Assembly: GCF_021290385.1 (NCBI RefSeq)
Contig: NZ_CP089928.1
Span: 2,526,501 to 2,590,500, forward strand
Source of the DNA: Microbulbifer sp. YPW16
GTDB lineage: Bacteria; Pseudomonadota; Gammaproteobacteria; Pseudomonadales; Cellvibrionaceae
DNA: 64,000 bases
Reading direction: 5' to 3'
The translations under genes were made by a program, and so were the position numbers. Below are positions 9,941 to 20,071 of this stretch, one piece after another (position 1 is the stretch's first letter; each line of letters begins with the position of its first letter). The notes beneath the pieces are model-generated. The model had not been told where the DNA came from. It saw only the letters and a program-made list of their open reading frames with translations, and ran no database searches.

Positions 9941-11457
<1,517 letters not shown>

Positions 11458-11491
11458 TACAGCGGCTCGATTTACTCAGGGGGACAGGACA

Positions 11492-11923
11492 TTGGACCAG
11501 GCGCGCGAACAGGCCATCAACCGATTGTTTGTGGAGTACCGACGCACCTTCGAGAGCGGGGATGCCGAGCAGGTCGCGGATTTCTACCGCTTCCCGCTGC
11601 ACTATTACAGTGAGCGTGGCGGCAAGGCCGCGGTGAACCGGAACGACTTTGTCGTCCTGGTGGCGCGGCTGCTGGCGATATACCGGCGCCTCGGCGTCGA
11701 CCAGATTGTCGGCGCTGTCTCCGATATCACCGAGTTGAATGAAAACAGTGCCCAGGTGTCACTGAACTGGGTGTTGCTGCGCCGGGAAAACAACAGCAGC
11801 GCGGAAGTCTACAGCGCCACCACCCGCTACCTGGTTAGTGATTTCGAGGGCACACTGAAGATCGATGGCCTGGTCGCCGTGGATGAAACCCGCCGGATTC
11901 GCGAAGCGCTGCGCCGGCGTTGA
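11492..11923 (+). CDS. Small NTF2/SnoaL-like hypothetical protein
   Basis: 143 residues with a cone-shaped NTF2-like pattern: an N-terminal helix (NRLFVEYRRTFESGDAEQVA), the FYRFPLHYY strand, a NRNDF segment and C-terminal strands. No catalytic residues are recognisable, and this fold is used for many purposes. I place the start at TTG 11492 because a strong AGGGGG ribosome site lies about 8 bases upstream at 11478-11483 and because earlier in-frame sequence overlaps hemF. It sits between hemF and aroE on the same strand, 34 bases after hemF. Confidence 0.7.
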   Translation: MDQAREQAINRLFVEYRRTFESGDAEQVADFYRFPLHYYSERGGKAAVNRNDFVVLVARLLAIYRRLGVDQIVGAVSDITELNENSAQVSLNWVLLRRENNSSAEVYSATTRYLVSDFEGTLKIDGLVAVDETRRIREALRRR

Positions 11924-11958
11924 TACGCCGGCCAACCTGCCAGCGGACGGAAACACAG

Positions 11959-12771
11959 ATGACAGATCAATATGCCGTGGTCGGCAACCCGATCGCGCAC
12001 TCCAGGTCACCGCAGATTCATCGCGCCTTTGCCGAGCAGACCGGTGAGCAGTTGGACTACGGCCGTGAACTGGTGGAGCGGGACGATTTTGCCCGCTTCG
12101 CGCGGGAATTCTTTACCGGGGGCGGTTGCGGCCTCAATGTCACCGTACCCTTCAAGCTCGATGCCTGCGCCTTTGCCGATACCCTGACGCCCCGGGCGCA
12201 GGCGGCCGGGGCGGTCAATACGCTCAAGCGCGAGGAAGATGGCTCTATCCTCGGGGACAATACCGACGGTGCCGGGCTGGTGGCCGACCTGGTGCGGCTG
12301 GGCTGGACCCCCCGCGGCCAGCGGATCCTGTTGCTGGGGGCCGGCGGCGCGGCGCGGGGCGCGCTGCTGCCACTGTTGCAGGAAAAACCGGCCGCACTGC
12401 ATATTGCCAACCGCACCGCGGCCAGGGCCCTGCAGCTGGCCGAGACCTTTGCCGGTATTGGCCCGCTGAGCGGCGGCGGCCTGGAGGATATCCCCGGTGA
12501 GTACGACCTGGTGATCAACGCCAGCTCTGCCAGCCTCAGTGACCAGGCGCCACCGATCGCGGACAGCGTGCTGGCCCCGGGTTGCCGCGCCTACGACATG
12601 GTCTATGGTGCGGAGCCAACCGCCTTTATGCGCTGGGCCGCCGATCAGGGCGCGGAGTCCGCTGACGGCCTGGGAATGCTGGTGGGGCAGGCGGCGGAGT
12701 CCTTCTACCTCTGGCGCGGTGTCTATCCCGAAGTAGAGCCGGTGTTGCAACGCCTGCGCGCCGCGCTCTAG
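11959..12771 (+). CDS. aroE: Shikimate dehydrogenase (NADP+)
   Basis: Reduces 3-dehydroshikimate to shikimate in aromatic amino acid synthesis. It has the substrate-binding NPIAHSRSPQIH near the start, NVTVPFKLDA with the catalytic Lys (about residue 65), the NADP loop LLLGAGGAARGAL (about 125) and ASSASLS. The ATG at 11959 gives 270 residues, as in E. coli AroE. The start lies 35 bases after the NTF2-like gene. The hemF-aroE order matches Pseudomonas. Confidence 0.95.
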   Translation: MTDQYAVVGNPIAHSRSPQIHRAFAEQTGEQLDYGRELVERDDFARFAREFFTGGGCGLNVTVPFKLDACAFADTLTPRAQAAGAVNTLKREEDGSILGDNTDGAGLVADLVRLGWTPRGQRILLLGAGGAARGALLPLLQEKPAALHIANRTAARALQLAETFAGIGPLSGGGLEDIPGEYDLVINASSASLSDQAPPIADSVLAPGCRAYDMVYGAEPTAFMRWAADQGAESADGLGMLVGQAAESFYLWRGVYPEVEPVLQRLRAAL

Positions 12772-12821
12772 CGTCTTCGCTGTCTGGAAAAACAATAAAC
12801 GACGTTGATTTGAGGTAAAAC

Positions 12822-13223
12822 GTGCGCGAATTCCTGAGAAACCTTTCCTTCTGTTTTGCTGCCGGTGCATTCGGTGGGCTGTGCTACGCCCTGGGGCTGT
12901 GGGCCATGGGGTACCACGGATTCACCCGCTGGGTCGGTGTCGATATCGCCCCCTACCTGTCCAATGCCTACCTCTACCAGCGAATTGTCTGGGGCGGTAT
13001 CTGCGGGTTGATTTTCCTGTTGCCCTGGCAGCGGTCGTGGGTGGAGCGGGGCTTTTTCCTGTCGCTGATTCCCGCCGGCATCATGCTGTTCCTGCTGTTG
13101 CCCATGCGTGGTTATGGCTTCGGTGCCATGCACCTGGGGGCGCTGACGCCGCTGGTGATTGTCATGGCCTGTGCGGCCGGCGGGATCGGGGCGTCCGGCC
13201 TGATGCGGGCCCAGGGCAAGTAA
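12822..13223 (+). CDS. Hypothetical inner-membrane protein, four segments
   Basis: 133 residues with about four hydrophobic segments (residues 8-30, 58-67, 75-93, 107-127). Not recognised; no polar motif stands out. A GTG start at 12822 is preceded by TGAGGT about 7 bases upstream, a good ribosome site. It is followed at once by a bidirectional terminator shared with the convergent amidinohydrolase gene, so it ends the aroE-side transcript. Confidence 0.7.
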   Translation: MREFLRNLSFCFAAGAFGGLCYALGLWAMGYHGFTRWVGVDIAPYLSNAYLYQRIVWGGICGLIFLLPWQRSWVERGFFLSLIPAGIMLFLLLPMRGYGFGAMHLGALTPLVIVMACAAGGIGASGLMRAQGK

Positions 13224-13243
13224 GCGGAAGGGAAAAAACAAGT

Positions 13244-13272
13244 AAAAAAGGCGGCCAATGGCCGCCTTTTTT
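13244..13272. terminator. Bidirectional intrinsic terminator
   Basis: GGCGGCC (13250-13256), loop AAT, GGCCGCC (13260-13266), flanked by six A on one side and six T on the other, so it can stop transcription on both strands. It separates the aroE side from the catabolic island. Confidence 0.9.
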
Positions 13273-13292
13273 GTTGTGGATCCTGGGCGCTG

Positions 13293-14204
13293 TTATCCCG
13301 GCTTGCGCGCCAGCGGCTGGCACATGCAGTGAACGCCGCCACCGCCGGCGGTGATCATGGAGATATCCGGATCGATCACTTCCAGGCCGCGGGCGCGACA
13401 CTTTTCCTTCAGCTCGGTGTTGTCGGCCGGCAGCATCACCCGGTCGTTGCCCAGTGCGACGACATTGACGCCCAGCTCCATCACCTGCGGGTAGGAGATA
13501 TCGATGATCTCGAAGTTGCGCGACCTGAACCACTGCACCAGTTCCGGCTCCACGGCGTCGACGCACACCGCCACCAGCTTCTCCGCCAATGCCGCCACCA
13601 GTACATCGATATGCAGGAAGTAGGGGTCGAATTCATAGCCCCTGACCTCCCAGCCCTCTTTTTCGATCCAGTTTTTCATCTGCTGGAAGCCCTGGGGTGA
13701 AGTGCGCTCGCCACTGTAGCCGCACAGGATCACGCCCGGTTCCAGCACCATGAAATCGCCACCCTCGAGACTGCCGGCGGTGATGATGTCGTAAATGGGG
13801 ATATCGAGCTTTTCGTAAGTCTTTACCACGTCGACCCACTCGCCGCGGCGCCAGGGGCTGTACATCTGCGTCACGATCGGGCCCCAGGGGGTCATTACGG
13901 AGGAGTCGCGGGCGTACAGCTGGTAGGGGAGGTTCTCATCCGCCGGCAGCAGGTGAGTGTTCACTCCGGCATGTCTGTAGGCGTCGAGCATCTCCTGGTA
14001 CTGGCGCTTTGCCACGGCGGCATCGAACTGGCGTCCCAGGCGCAGCGAGCGGCGCGAGGCGGCGTTGCCGGTCTGCCAGGTGTAGTGGTCGATAGGGCCG
14101 ACGAGCAGGTCGGTGAGCACGCCGTGCTCGGAATCGATGCCCCAGCGACCCAGGGCCGCAGTGTTGCCGTTGTCGTTGCGGTGTTTGTAGGTGAATTCGG
14201 TCAT
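13293..14204 (-). CDS. Amidinohydrolase/deiminase of the DDAH-arginine deiminase superfamily
   Basis: Guanidine-modifying enzyme fold: enzymes of this superfamily hydrolyse a guanidino group to a ureido group (releasing ammonia or an amine) or transfer an amidino group. Visible catalytic elements are the ARDSSVMTPWG segment, LEGGDFM with the acidic residues (about residue 150), FLHIDV with the catalytic His (about 200) and the C-terminal Cys motif GGGGVHCMCQPL. The 303 residues are longer than Pseudomonas DDAH (about 254). Its substrate is unknown: methylarginine, arginine-like or another guanidino compound are all possible. Start chosen at ATG 14204 with GAGG upstream. It is 121 bases downstream of a carbamoylase gene on the same strand, the next enzyme in a guanidine-to-amine route. 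Confidence 0.8.
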   Translation of the reverse strand: MTEFTYKHRNDNGNTAALGRWGIDSEHGVLTDLLVGPIDHYTWQTGNAASRRSLRLGRQFDAAVAKRQYQEMLDAYRHAGVNTHLLPADENLPYQLYARDSSVMTPWGPIVTQMYSPWRRGEWVDVVKTYEKLDIPIYDIITAGSLEGGDFMVLEPGVILCGYSGERTSPQGFQQMKNWIEKEGWEVRGYEFDPYFLHIDVLVAALAEKLVAVCVDAVEPELVQWFRSRNFEIIDISYPQVMELGVNVVALGNDRVMLPADNTELKEKCRARGLEVIDPDISMITAGGGGVHCMCQPLARKPG

Positions 14205-14325
14205 TGCTGCCTCGGGTTCTTGAAAATCTTTCGGGCACCGGGGCCCGGTGGTCTTGATTCCCCTCCAGGGCGACCCCGACACCGGGGTCTTCATTTCAGG
14301 TGAAGGGGTTTGTTTTTACCGCTGC

Positions 14326-15567
14326 TCAGTCGTTCGCCATCTTCAGCATGGCGTGCAGCAGTACGTTGGCGCCGGCTTCCAGGTCTACCGGCTCCGCGTT
14401 CTCGGCCTCGTTGTGGGACAGGCCCTTTTCGCAGGGCACGAAGATCATGCCGGTGGGGGCCACGCGGGAGACATAGACGGAGTCGTGGCCGGCACCGGAG
14501 ACCATTTCCTTGTTGCTGTAGCCGAGCTCGGCTACGGCGGCGCGCACGGCCTCCACGCAGGGTGGCGCGAAGGCCACCGCCGGAGAGCGCCATTCATCAC
14601 GAATTTCGGCCTCTACACCGGTATCGGCCGCAATCTCCGCAGTAATTTCGCGGAAGCGACGGTCGATTTCGTCCAGCACTTCCTGCTCCGGGTGGCGCAG
14701 GTCCACCGCCAGCACCAGTTTCTCCGGCACGGTGTTGCGGCTGCCGGGCTCGGCGCGGATATCGCCGAAAGTGACACGGGCCCAGGGGGCGAACTCTTCC
14801 GCCAGCCGGTAAAGGCGGTCGAGCACGCGGTGCAGGGCCATAAACGGGTCGCGGCGTCCCTCCATCGGGCTGGGTCCCGCGTGGCATGGCTGGCCGGTGA
14901 GGGTCAGGTCGTACCAGTACATGCCCTGCACACCGGACAGCACACCGATCTGCTTTTCCTCGGCCTCGAGGATCGGGCCCTGCTCGATATGCACCTCGAA
15001 GGCGGCGGTGAGCGGGCGCGCCCTTGCCGGTGTGGGTCCCCGGTAGCCGATACGTTGCAGCTCGTCGCCGAAGGCCTTGCCTTCCTTGTCGGTGCGGGCG
15101 TAGGCGTAGTCCTGCTCGAAGTTGCCGCTCCAGACCCCGGAGCCGATCATGGCCGGGGAGAAGCGCGCGCCCTCCTCGTTGGTCCACACCGCCACTTCCA
15201 GCGGCGCCGCGGTTTCGATGCCGGCGTCGTTCAGGGCGCGCATCACCTCAAGTCCCGCCAGCACGCCGTAAACCCCGTCGAACTTGCCCCCGGTAGGCTG
15301 GGTGTCCAGGTGAGAGCCGGTAAGCACCGGCGGCAGGTCCGGGTTGCTGCCGGGCCGGCGGGCGAAGATATTGCCCATGCTGTCGATGTCGACGCTGCAG
15401 CCGGCGTCGCGGCACCACTGTACGAAGAGGTCGCGGCCCTGTTTGTCCAGGTCGGTGAGCGCCTGGCGGTTGCAGCCGCCCTTATCTGTGGCACCGATGG
15501 CCGCCATTGCCATCAGCGAATCCCACAGGCGCTGGCCGTCCACGCGGATCTTGCTGTTATCGGTCAT
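14326..15567 (-). CDS. M20-family Zn amidohydrolase (carbamoylase / ureidase / allantoate amidohydrolase type)
   Basis: Dinuclear zinc hydrolase of 413 residues from the group that cleaves N-carbamoyl (ureido) compounds: allantoate amidohydrolase, beta-ureidopropionase and L-N-carbamoylase. Metal and catalytic motifs are GSHLDTQPTGGKFDGVYG (about residue 83), NEEGARF (about 130), EVHIEQGPILE (about 192) and AGHDSVYVSR (about 385), with a dimerisation domain between. The substrate cannot be assigned. Paired with the neighbouring amidinohydrolase it could turn a ureido product into a free amine, ammonia and CO2. It is divergent from the LysR gene, with a 175-base shared regulatory gap. Confidence 0.85.
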   Translation of the reverse strand: MTDNSKIRVDGQRLWDSLMAMAAIGATDKGGCNRQALTDLDKQGRDLFVQWCRDAGCSVDIDSMGNIFARRPGSNPDLPPVLTGSHLDTQPTGGKFDGVYGVLAGLEVMRALNDAGIETAAPLEVAVWTNEEGARFSPAMIGSGVWSGNFEQDYAYARTDKEGKAFGDELQRIGYRGPTPARARPLTAAFEVHIEQGPILEAEEKQIGVLSGVQGMYWYDLTLTGQPCHAGPSPMEGRRDPFMALHRVLDRLYRLAEEFAPWARVTFGDIRAEPGSRNTVPEKLVLAVDLRHPEQEVLDEIDRRFREITAEIAADTGVEAEIRDEWRSPAVAFAPPCVEAVRAAVAELGYSNKEMVSGAGHDSVYVSRVAPTGMIFVPCEKGLSHNEAENAEPVDLEAGANVLLHAMLKMAND

Positions 15568-15671
15568 AAGGGGGAATCCCGGTCGTTAAACTTATTCTGT
15601 CGGCGCCCGGGGATGTCCAGGGAGGCGTGCGGGAGCCGTGCACACCAGTCTATGGTTTGCATTTATCGACA

Positions 15672-15688
15672 CAATTAACTTTTAATTG
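15672..15688. promoter_or_regulatory. AT-rich palindrome in the LysR divergent promoter
   Basis: CAATTAA-CTT-TTAATTG, perfect 7-base arms, lies in the 175-base gap between the carbamoylase and LysR genes, 55 bases before the regulator start. LysR-type regulators usually bind AT-rich dyads in such divergent gaps and control both themselves and the divergent target. Confidence 0.5.
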
Positions 15689-15742
15689 CCGTTATGGTGT
15701 CTTTAAGGCACCAGAAGTGACAGTCCAACTCCGGATAACCCG

Positions 15743-16720
15743 ATGCCCACCGCGCTCAGGAACCTCTCCCTCACCTCCCTGCGAAGCTTCCACGCCGTGG
15801 GGCGCCACTGCCATATGCGCCGCGCCGCGGACGAACTGCATGTTTCCCACCCGGCACTCAGCCGCCAGATCCGGGATCTCGAGGACCGGCTCGGCACGCC
15901 GCTGTTCCTGCGCACCGGCAACCGGCTGGAACTCACCGCAGCCGGGCGGCGGTTGCACCGGGTGGTCAGCGACGCCTTCGGGCGGCTGGAGAAGGGACTG
16001 CTGTACCTGGACCCGGACAGCCTCAGCGGGGAAGTGGTTATTGCCTCGACAGCCACGATTGCGGTGCGCTGGCTGATGCGGATTCTGCGCGAGGTGCAGG
16101 CCCGCTACCCGGAAATCCGGCTGCGCCTGGTCACCATCGAGCCGCGCGCGACACGCCTTGCCAGTGAAGTGGACATCGCTATCTGCCTCGGGGAACCGCA
16201 GGCGCCGGGGCGGGAAGTGTGCCCGCTGTACCAGGAACACTACCTGCCGGTGGCGAGCCCCCAGTTGCTGCAGGCGGCGGGTGGGGCCGGCAAGCTGGCC
16301 CGGCCCCGCGACCTCCTGGCCCTGCCACTGCTGCACGATCGCCAGCAGCAGTGGCCCGGCTGGTTCACCGCCCAGGGAGTCGAGTATGCGCCGCTCGCCA
16401 ATGCCGTATCCGTGGACTATGCCTACCAGGCGATAGAGGCCGCGCGGCTGGGAATGGGGGTGGCCCTTGCGGACCGCCTGGAGGTCAGCGAGGACCTGAA
16501 GAGCGGACGCCTGGCCACGGTAATCGAGCGCCCGTTTACCATCGGCCAGTCGCTCTACCTGGTCAGCGACCGCAGCGATCGGTTGAACAGCCGCACCAGC
16601 CTGGTACTGGGGCTGGTATTCCAGTGGCTGGAAAGCCGCGGCGCGCCGCTGGCGCCCCCGGCCCGCGTCCTGCAACAGACCCTTGCCCAGCCCGCGGAGG
16701 GCCCGCGCCCCGGGGCATAA
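15743..16720 (+). CDS. LysR-family transcriptional regulator (GcvA-like)
   Basis: 325-residue regulator with the N-terminal winged helix-turn-helix (LTSLRSFHAVGRH, then MRRAADELHVSHPALSRQIR, about residues 10-50) and a periplasmic-binding-protein-like effector domain (about 95-300). It lies divergent from the carbamoylase/amidinohydrolase pair and upstream of the aldehyde dehydrogenase, so it is the likely local regulator of the catabolic island, with an unknown small-molecule inducer. The last 25 residues are Pro/Arg-rich and probably unstructured. Confidence 0.88.
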   Translation: MPTALRNLSLTSLRSFHAVGRHCHMRRAADELHVSHPALSRQIRDLEDRLGTPLFLRTGNRLELTAAGRRLHRVVSDAFGRLEKGLLYLDPDSLSGEVVIASTATIAVRWLMRILREVQARYPEIRLRLVTIEPRATRLASEVDIAICLGEPQAPGREVCPLYQEHYLPVASPQLLQAAGGAGKLARPRDLLALPLLHDRQQQWPGWFTAQGVEYAPLANAVSVDYAYQAIEAARLGMGVALADRLEVSEDLKSGRLATVIERPFTIGQSLYLVSDRSDRLNSRTSLVLGLVFQWLESRGAPLAPPARVLQQTLAQPAEGPRPGA

Positions 16721-16760
16721 GCCACGCCGCGCACCAGCTTCCATCCTGCCAATCCCGCCG

Positions 16761-16782
16761 CTATCACCTGAACAGGTGATAG
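16761..16782. promoter_or_regulatory. Perfect inverted repeat upstream of aldehyde dehydrogenase
   Basis: CTATCACCTG-AA-CAGGTGATAG has perfect 10-base arms, 40 bases after the LysR gene and about 175 bases before the dehydrogenase start. No T-run follows, so a regulator binding site is more likely than a terminator. Confidence 0.5.
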
Positions 16783-16957
16783 TGGCCGCCCTGTTGATCA
16801 CGCATACTGAATAATAATTCGAAAAAGATTAACGATTGCGCAGATTGTTTGTTTGGTAGACGATAGCTCCGGTTCCCGGACAGTCGAAAATGGCGCCAAT
16901 TGCCGGCAGCGTGCCCGGATCGCCACTCCACGCACAGCAGTAGAAAAGCCGAAGAAG

Positions 16958-18385
16958 ATGCAAAACCATAACAAGATCTATATCGATGGCCGGTGGGTGG
17001 AGTCCGCTTCCCCCGACTGGCTGGAAGTCACCAATCCCGCCACCGGCGCGCTGGTTAGCCGCGTGCCCGCCGGTACCCCGGCGGATGTGGACCGTGCCGT
17101 GCAGGCCGCTGTCCGTGCCTTCGACGGCTGGGCCATCACTCCCGCCGATCAGCGACGCGCACTGTTGCTGCGGGTCGCCGACCTGATGGAGGCCCGGAAG
17201 GAAGCTCTTGTCGACGCTGTTTCCACCAGCATGGGTTGTCCCCACCATATCAGCGGCTGGCTGCACGTGGAGGGCCCGATCGAGGCCATACGGCTGTTTG
17301 CCGACCACGCCGCCATAACCGGGGAAACCGCCGAACACGGTCACTCGCTGGTATGGCGCGAACCAGTAGGAGTGTGCGGTTTTATCAACCCGTGGAATTA
17401 TCCCCTGCACCAGTTTGTCGGCAAGGTGGGCGCTGCGCTGGCGGCAGGCTGCACCATGGTGACCAAGCCCTCGGAGCAGACGCCACTGCAGGATTACCTG
17501 ATGGCGGAAATCCTTCATCAGGCCGGCCTGCCCGCCGGTGTATTTAACCTGGTGCCGGGTCGCGGCCCCGAGGTGGGCCAGGCCCTCTGCGAGCACACGC
17601 AGGTGGACATGCTCTCGTTTACTGGCTCGACCCGCGCCGGCATCGAGATTGCCCGGGCCTGTGCGCCCACGGTAAAGCGGGTGACCCAGGAACTGGGTGG
17701 CAAGTCCCCGTTCATCATCACCGACGACTGTGATTTCACCGCCGCAGTCCGCTATGGCGTGGACGATGTGATGCTCAACAGCGGCCAGACCTGCACCGCA
17801 CTCACCCGCATGCTGGTGCCTGCCAGTCGCCACGACGAGGCCCTGGAGATTATTCGCACACGGGTGGCCGAGATCGAGGTGGGGACGGGGCCGAATGCCT
17901 TTATGGGGCCGCTCTCGTCAGAGCGCCAGTGGCAGCAGGTGCAGGACTACATCCAGGTCGGCCTCGATGAGGGTGCCAGCCTGGTCTGCGGCGGCCCGGG
18001 TAAACCGGATGGCCTGCCCCAGGGCTTCTTTGCCCGGCCCACGGTTTTTGCCGGGGTCAGCAACGACATGCGCATCGCCCGCGAGGAAATCTTTGGACCG
18101 GTGCTGTGCGTGATTGCCTACGACGACCTCGACCAGGCCGTAAGTATTGCCAACGATACACCCTATGGCCTGTCCTCCGGTGTATACGCCCGGAACCACG
18201 AGGAAGCCCTGGCGATTGCGCGCCGGATTCGCGCCGGCCTGTGTTTTGTCAATGGCGGCGAGTTCAATTACCGCGCTCCGTTTGGCGGTTACAAACAGAG
18301 TGGTAATGGTCGCGAGTTTTCCCACCACGGCGTGGAGGAGTTTACCGAGCTCAAATCGGCACAGCTGGGTGCCCCCGCGGCATAA
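16958..18385 (+). CDS. NAD(P)-dependent aldehyde dehydrogenase
   Basis: Oxidises an aldehyde to the carboxylic acid. All ALDH catalytic elements are present in 475 residues: FINPWNYPLHQ (about 140), the cofactor loop FTGSTRAG (about 223), the general-base Glu in QELGGKSPF (about 245), the nucleophile Cys in NSGQTCTALTRM (about 279) and EIFGPVL (about 377). The frame is open upstream, but ATG 16958 begins the normal N-terminus (YIDGRWVES). Followed 56 bases later by the APC permease, it probably handles the aldehyde made by the FAD oxidase further downstream. The exact aldehyde is unknown. Confidence 0.92.
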   Translation: MQNHNKIYIDGRWVESASPDWLEVTNPATGALVSRVPAGTPADVDRAVQAAVRAFDGWAITPADQRRALLLRVADLMEARKEALVDAVSTSMGCPHHISGWLHVEGPIEAIRLFADHAAITGETAEHGHSLVWREPVGVCGFINPWNYPLHQFVGKVGAALAAGCTMVTKPSEQTPLQDYLMAEILHQAGLPAGVFNLVPGRGPEVGQALCEHTQVDMLSFTGSTRAGIEIARACAPTVKRVTQELGGKSPFIITDDCDFTAAVRYGVDDVMLNSGQTCTALTRMLVPASRHDEALEIIRTRVAEIEVGTGPNAFMGPLSSERQWQQVQDYIQVGLDEGASLVCGGPGKPDGLPQGFFARPTVFAGVSNDMRIAREEIFGPVLCVIAYDDLDQAVSIANDTPYGLSSGVYARNHEEALAIARRIRAGLCFVNGGEFNYRAPFGGYKQSGNGREFSHHGVEEFTELKSAQLGAPAA

Positions 18386-18403
18386 ACCGCATGGCCACCG
18401 GCT

Positions 18404-18417
18404 GATAATAATAATCA
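18404..18417. promoter_or_regulatory. Weak Fur-like 6-1-6 repeat before the APC permease
   Basis: GATAAT-A-ATAATC differs from the 6-1-6 Fur core (GATAAT-n-ATTATC) at one position, and by eye 14 of 19 positions match the long Fur consensus. It is 24 bases upstream of the permease GTG. AT-rich tracts can look like this by chance. Confidence 0.25.
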
Positions 18418-18441
18418 CTGAAATAACGCGGGAGTCTTACC

Positions 18442-19848
18442 GTGACGGACGTTGTAGTTAAAAAGAACCTTGGCAAGCGGGATATGATCCTGTTTACCGT
18501 CTCTGCCATCCTGCTGGTGGATACGCTGGCCGCCACCGCGGCCATCGGTACTTCCAGTATTTTCTGGTGGTTGTTCCTGGGGCTGTTTTTCTTTGTGCCC
18601 TTTGCGCTGGTATCGGCAGAGCTGGGCTGTGCCTACCCGGAAAAAGGCGGCATTTATGCCTGGGTACGAGATGCCTTCGGCGGTCGCTGGGGATCGCGTA
18701 TCAGCTGGAGTTACTGGGTTAATGTAGCCATCTGGATGCCGGCCATTTTCATTCTCTTTGCCGGTGTCGCCAAACAGCTGTTCTGGCCGCAGATGGGGGT
18801 GGCGGGGCAGATCGGCCTCGGCATTGTGCTGACCTGGGTCGCGGTGGCTGCCAACGTGGTTACACTGAATGTCGGCAAGTGGGTGCCAAACATCGGCGCT
18901 ATCCTCAAGATCATAATTTTCGGTGCGATTATTGTCGGTGCGATTTTCCATGCCGCGGACAACGGACTTGCCAACCCGATTACTTTTGACAGTATTAAGC
19001 CGAACCTGGGCGACAGCCTGCAGTATATCCCCGCTATTATCTACGGCATGCTCGGCTTCGAATTGATCAGTGCCAGCAGCGAGGAAATGCGCAACCCGCA
19101 GCGGGATGTCCCGCGTTCAATCCTGGTCTCGGGTGTCATTATCCTCGCGCTCTACACACTGGGCACAACCGCAATCCTGGCAGCAATCCCGGCACAGGAC
19201 ATCGACCTGGTCGAGGGCCTGGTGGATACCCTGGAAATGTTTTTTGCCCAGCTGCCATATGGTGGCCTGCTGGTGATGGCCCTGGGCCTGGCCGCGCTTT
19301 ATACCTTCTTCTCCAACGGTGTGACCTGGGCCATCGGCGGTAACCGCGCTGCCGCCGAGGCGGCGGAGGAAGGTGAGCTGCCTCAGGTTTTTGCGATCAA
19401 GAGCCGCAGCCGCAATACCCCGGTGGGCGCGGCCGTACTGATGGGCATACTGAGTACCTTTATCCTGGTCCTGTACGGCTTTCTGGTGAATTCCAATGAA
19501 GACCTGTTCTGGTCCCTGTTTGCCTTCAGCGGGGTGATTTTCCTGCTCCCCTACGTGGGCATGTTCCTGGCATTCCTGAAAATGCGCCGCACTGACGCAT
19601 CGCGTTCGCGTCCCTTCCGTGTGCCCGGCGGTAATCTCGGGGCACTGGTACTGACATCGCTGTGTGTCCTGGTACTGGTGGGCAGTATCTTCCTGTTTGT
19701 GTATACCCCGGGCGAGGGCATCCAGTGGCCGGTGCTGGTGGGCTCGATAATTACCCTGTTGCTGGGCGAGATGGCAATTCTCTGGGCGGAGAAGCAGGGT
19801 AGGGGAAAAATTACCGAGGCCAGTGGAATGCCTGTTACTGCTACATGA
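18442..19848 (+). CDS. APC-superfamily amino acid/polyamine permease
   Basis: Inner-membrane transporter of 468 residues with about twelve hydrophobic segments. Features of the amino acid-polyamine-organocation family include the N-terminal substrate loop, the AELGCAYPEKGGIYAWVRDAF segment (about residue 55) typical of glutamate/GABA and polyamine carriers, and FELISASSEEMRNPQRDVPR (about 198). The GTG start at 18442 has CGGGAG about 8 bases upstream. In context it should carry the nitrogenous substrate, or its amine product, of the island across the inner membrane. Confidence 0.88.
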   Translation: MTDVVVKKNLGKRDMILFTVSAILLVDTLAATAAIGTSSIFWWLFLGLFFFVPFALVSAELGCAYPEKGGIYAWVRDAFGGRWGSRISWSYWVNVAIWMPAIFILFAGVAKQLFWPQMGVAGQIGLGIVLTWVAVAANVVTLNVGKWVPNIGAILKIIIFGAIIVGAIFHAADNGLANPITFDSIKPNLGDSLQYIPAIIYGMLGFELISASSEEMRNPQRDVPRSILVSGVIILALYTLGTTAILAAIPAQDIDLVEGLVDTLEMFFAQLPYGGLLVMALGLAALYTFFSNGVTWAIGGNRAAAEAAEEGELPQVFAIKSRSRNTPVGAAVLMGILSTFILVLYGFLVNSNEDLFWSLFAFSGVIFLLPYVGMFLAFLKMRRTDASRSRPFRVPGGNLGALVLTSLCVLVLVGSIFLFVYTPGEGIQWPVLVGSIITLLLGEMAILWAEKQGRGKITEASGMPVTAT

Positions 19849-19927
19849 CCTGACTAGCTACCGGGCAGTGTAATCCGGCCCGGTTCCGGCCGGCAGCGCC
19901 GCAGGCGCTGCAGCGCCATCCTGTTTG

Positions 19928-19949
19928 ACCCGCACCCGCGGGTTTTTTT
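19928..19949 (+). terminator. Intrinsic terminator after the APC permease
   Basis: ACCCGC (19928-19933), loop ACCC, GCGGGT, then seven T. A second hairpin with GCAGCGCC/GGCGCTGC arms lies just before it. It separates the permease from the receptor gene. Confidence 0.85.
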
Positions 19950-19984
19950 GTTCCCCGGAAAAATAAAGCGAAACCCGCCTTACT

Positions 19985-20024
19985 CACCCATTGGGGTGAT
20001 ACCCGAATTTCTATTCGGTTTTTA
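19985..20024 (+). promoter_or_regulatory. Double hairpin in the receptor leader, second one terminator-like
   Basis: CACCC-ATTG-GGGTG (19985-19998) is followed by CCGAAT-TTCT-ATTCGG (20003-20018) and a run of five T. It lies 48 bases upstream of the receptor start, so it may be an attenuator or a second terminator for the upstream gene. Confidence 0.4.
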
Positions 20025-20071
20025 TAGTGGATCCCACGATAAAACAGATAACTGTGTCCAGAGGGATCTCT

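Noticed and set aside
13906-14290. Hairpins CACCGGGGCCCGGTG and GACCCC/GGGGTC between the carbamoylase and amidinohydrolase genes
   Set aside because: Real dyads, but with no T-run on the transcribed strand; not enough to call a terminator or attenuator.
14248-15678. 476-codon plus-strand frame across the carbamoylase
   Set aside because: The minus strand carries every M20 metal motif; this is its complement.
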